From Planctomycetota bacterium (lineage in GTDB: Bacteria; Planctomycetota; Planctomycetia; Pirellulales; Lacipirellulaceae): a DNA stretch of 64,000 nucleotides. Within the stretch, counting starts at the first letter, position 1. Each line of letters begins with the position of its first letter. This document shows, piece after piece, positions 62,057-64,000 of this stretch. Both the position numbers and the translations under genes were made by a program. Location: contig JAKOXH010000034.1 in the NCBI GenBank assembly GCA_029781135.1, forward strand, positions 1 through 64,000, written 5' to 3'. The notes below the pieces were generated by a model, which saw only the letters and a program-made list of their open reading frames with translations, was not told where the DNA came from and did no database searches.

Positions 62057-64000
62057 ATGATGCGTTGGATCGTCGGCGCGAGTATGCAATTGCGCGTGCT
62101 TGTGGCTGTAATTGCTGCCATGTTATTGGTGCTCGGCATTTCGACGCTTCGACAAATGCCGGTCGACGTGCTGCCTGAATTTGCGCGGCCTTACGTGGAG
62201 ATACAAACGGAATCGTTGGGGCTTTCGGCGGAAGAAGTCGAACAGCTCATCACGGTGCCGATGGAACAGGACCTGCTTAACGGGTTGCCGTGGCTAAGTT
62301 CGATTCGTTCGGAGTCGTTGCCAGGGCTGTCGTCGGTGGTCTTGGTGTTTGATGCCGGCACCGATTTGATGCGTGCCCGGCAGATGGTATCTGAGCGACT
62401 GACTCAGGCGGTCGCCATGCCGCACGTTTCCAAGCCGCCTACCATGCTGCAACCGTTGTCGGCGACGAATCGAGTCATGATCATCGGCTTGTCGTCGAGC
62501 ACCCTTTCGCCGATTCAAATGTCGGTGCTTGCTCGGTGGACAATTCAGCCCCGCCTCATGGGTGTGCCGGGCGTGGCCAATGTCTCGATTTGGGGACAGC
62601 GAGATCGTCAACTGCAGGTGCAAGTCGATCCCCAGCGTCTGCATGACAACAATGTCACCTTACTGCAAGTTTTGGAGACAACCGGTAACGCGCTGTGGGT
62701 TTCATCTCTTTCGTTCGTGGAGGCCTCGACACCAGGTACCGGTGGGTTTATCGACACGGCCAATCAGCGACTCGGAATTCGACACATCTTGCCGATCGTT
62801 TCTCCCAAGGAACTGGCGCAGGTCCCGATTGAAGACTCGAAGGCTCGGTTGGCCGACGTGGCGAGTGTTGTGGAAAACCATCAGCCGCTCATTGGCGACG
62901 CCCTCACCAAGGACGGGCAAGGATTACTGCTCGTCGTGGAGAAATTTCCCGGTGCCAATACGCTGGACGTGACTCACGGAGTCGAAGAGGCGCTGGGAGA
63001 AATGGCGCCAGGTTTGGCCGGAATTACGATCGACAAAGACATCTTTCGACCCGCGGATTACATCGAAACGGCCGTCAGCAACTTGGGAACGGCGATGCTT
63101 GCCGGTTTCATTTTGCTGGCGATCGTGTTGTTTGCGCTCTTCTACGATTTGCGGACGACGCTGATCAGCCTGCTGGCCATTCCGCTCTCGCTCGTGGCCG
63201 CAGGCTTGGTGTTGTATTACATGGGAGCGACGTTCAACGTGCTCGTGCTGACGGGGTTCGTGGCCGCGACCGCCGTGGTCGTTTACGACGCCATCATCGA
63301 TTTGGAGCATGTCCAACGAAAGATGCGCGGCCGTGCCGACCGCAGTTTGAAAGTCGCCGCGACGCTGATTCTCGATGCCTCGCACGAAGCGCGCAGTGCG
63401 ACTGTATACGCAGCGCTTATCGTACTGCTGGCCGTCACGCCGACCTTCTTTCTAGGAGGTACATCCGGGGCGTTCTTTCGACCCTTGGCGGTTGCGTATT
63501 CGCTGGCCATCGTCGCTTCGTTGGTCGTTTCGCTGACCGTGACTCCGGCGCTGTGCCTGATGTTCCTGCCGCGCGATTCGGTGGACCGTCGCGAATCGTC
63601 TCTCGTACGCTGGTTCCGGCAACGCTACGAATCACTTCTTGGTCATTCAATTCGACACGGCCGATTGACGATGGCCATGGTTGGCATCCTGACGGCAATT
63701 GCGCTGGCTGCCATTCCTTTTCTTAGCCGTCAGCCGCTGCCCTCGTTCAAGGAACTCAGCATGTTGATTCGGTTGCGGGCGGCGCCCGGTACATCGCAGC
63801 CTGAAATGACGCGCATCACAGGCCGAATGGGCAAGGAGTTGCGGAAACTCGACGGCATTCGTAACGTGGGGGCGCACATCGGCCGCGCCGTGTTAGGCGA
63901 CCAGGTCGTCGACGTGAATTCGTCCGAGCTGTGGGTCAGCATCGACCCCAAGGCCGACTACGACAAGACGATCCACGCGATCGAACGGGTCGTCGACGGT
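62057..64000 (+). CDS. RND efflux permease, truncated by window edge
   Basis: The frame is open from ATG 62057 (or 62060) to the last base, about 648 codons, so the 3-prime end is outside the window. The N-terminus MRWIVGASMQLRVLVAVIAA leads into SAEEVEQLITVPMEQDLLNG, the start of the CusA/CzcA-like branch. The TM4 stretch is AVVVYDAIIDLEHVQ. The overall order of periplasmic domains and helices up to the second half of the pump is normal. AAGGTG upstream is a plausible ribosome site. A heavy-metal substrate is suggested only by the family branch. Confidence 0.88.
   Translation, partial: MMRWIVGASMQLRVLVAVIAAMLLVLGISTLRQMPVDVLPEFARPYVEIQTESLGLSAEEVEQLITVPMEQDLLNGLPWLSSIRSESLPGLSSVVLVFDAGTDLMRARQMVSERLTQAVAMPHVSKPPTMLQPLSATNRVMIIGLSSSTLSPIQMSVLARWTIQPRLMGVPGVANVSIWGQRDRQLQVQVDPQRLHDNNVTLLQVLETTGNALWVSSLSFVEASTPGTGGFIDTANQRLGIRHILPIVSPKELAQVPIEDSKARLADVASVVENHQPLIGDALTKDGQGLLLVVEKFPGANTLDVTHGVEEALGEMAPGLAGITIDKDIFRPADYIETAVSNLGTAMLAGFILLAIVLFALFYDLRTTLISLLAIPLSLVAAGLVLYYMGATFNVLVLTGFVAATAVVVYDAIIDLEHVQRKMRGRADRSLKVAATLILDASHEARSATVYAALIVLLAVTPTFFLGGTSGAFFRPLAVAYSLAIVASLVVSLTVTPALCLMFLPRDSVDRRESSLVRWFRQRYESLLGHSIRHGRLTMAMVGILTAIALAAIPFLSRQPLPSFKELSMLIRLRAAPGTSQPEMTRITGRMGKELRKLDGIRNVGAHIGRAVLGDQVVDVNSSELWVSIDPKADYDKTIHAIERVVDG

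Overview
This window looks like a chromosomal segment of a planctomycete, probably from the Pirellulales. The assignment rests on family content: a DUF1559 prepilin-like protein followed by an EF-hand lipoprotein, two PEP-CTERM proteins (one with a type I dockerin), an SHD1-domain protein, a DcaP-like porin with a long N-terminal region, many secreted enzymes with twin-arginine-like signals, weak or absent Shine-Dalgarno sequences and a moderately high GC content. I found no rRNA, tRNA, CRISPR array, phage gene or transposase.

Layout. (1) 370-13372 is a carbohydrate-use locus. It holds a sialate O-acetylesterase-like SGNH enzyme, two DUF4185-like propeller proteins, a six-hairpin glycosidase-like protein, a type I mannose-6-phosphate isomerase fused to a degenerate kinase-like domain, a GntR/LacI-type regulator, a BadF-type sugar kinase and a sodium:solute symporter. 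Divergent intergenic regions at 2407-2512 and 7818-8128 probably hold its promoters. (2) 13857-18951 is a cell-surface region: DUF1559, EF-hand lipoprotein, tandem PEP-CTERM paralogues and a TPR protein. (3) 18993-26474 is mixed: a tandem GNAT protein, a tiny Cys-rich protein, an alkylsulfatase, a secreted hypothetical and a DcaP-like porin. (4) 26783-38167 is rich in transport: an SLC13/TrkA-C permease, an AbgT transporter and an M20 peptidase run as a plus-strand unit. After an alpha/beta hydrolase comes a minus-strand run of a second AbgT, a ThrE-type exporter, DUF502, DUF3611-like and a very basic protein. (5) 38447-48934 holds SnoaL-like and hypothetical secreted proteins, an RND pump pair, an SHD1 protein, glutaminase, an HdeD-like protein and phosphofructokinase. 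(6) 49304-56513 is a tripartite RND operon (outer-membrane channel, Cys-rich secreted protein, adaptor, pump). (7) 56997-61493 holds a propeller protein, a TIM-barrel isomerase and an overlapping kinase/enolase-like pair. (8) 62057-64000 is a third RND pump that runs off the window.

The most unusual items are four. The kinase/enolase-like pair at 59209-61493 has two active-site substitutions in the enolase. A 95-bp structured repeat occurs twice (20456-20550 and 32906-33000). A 121-bp inverted-repeat element with 8-bp flanking direct repeats (15681-15817) looks like a MITE. The AcrB-like pump carries a His-rich, two-helix insertion. All function calls are made by reading motifs; no database search was run.
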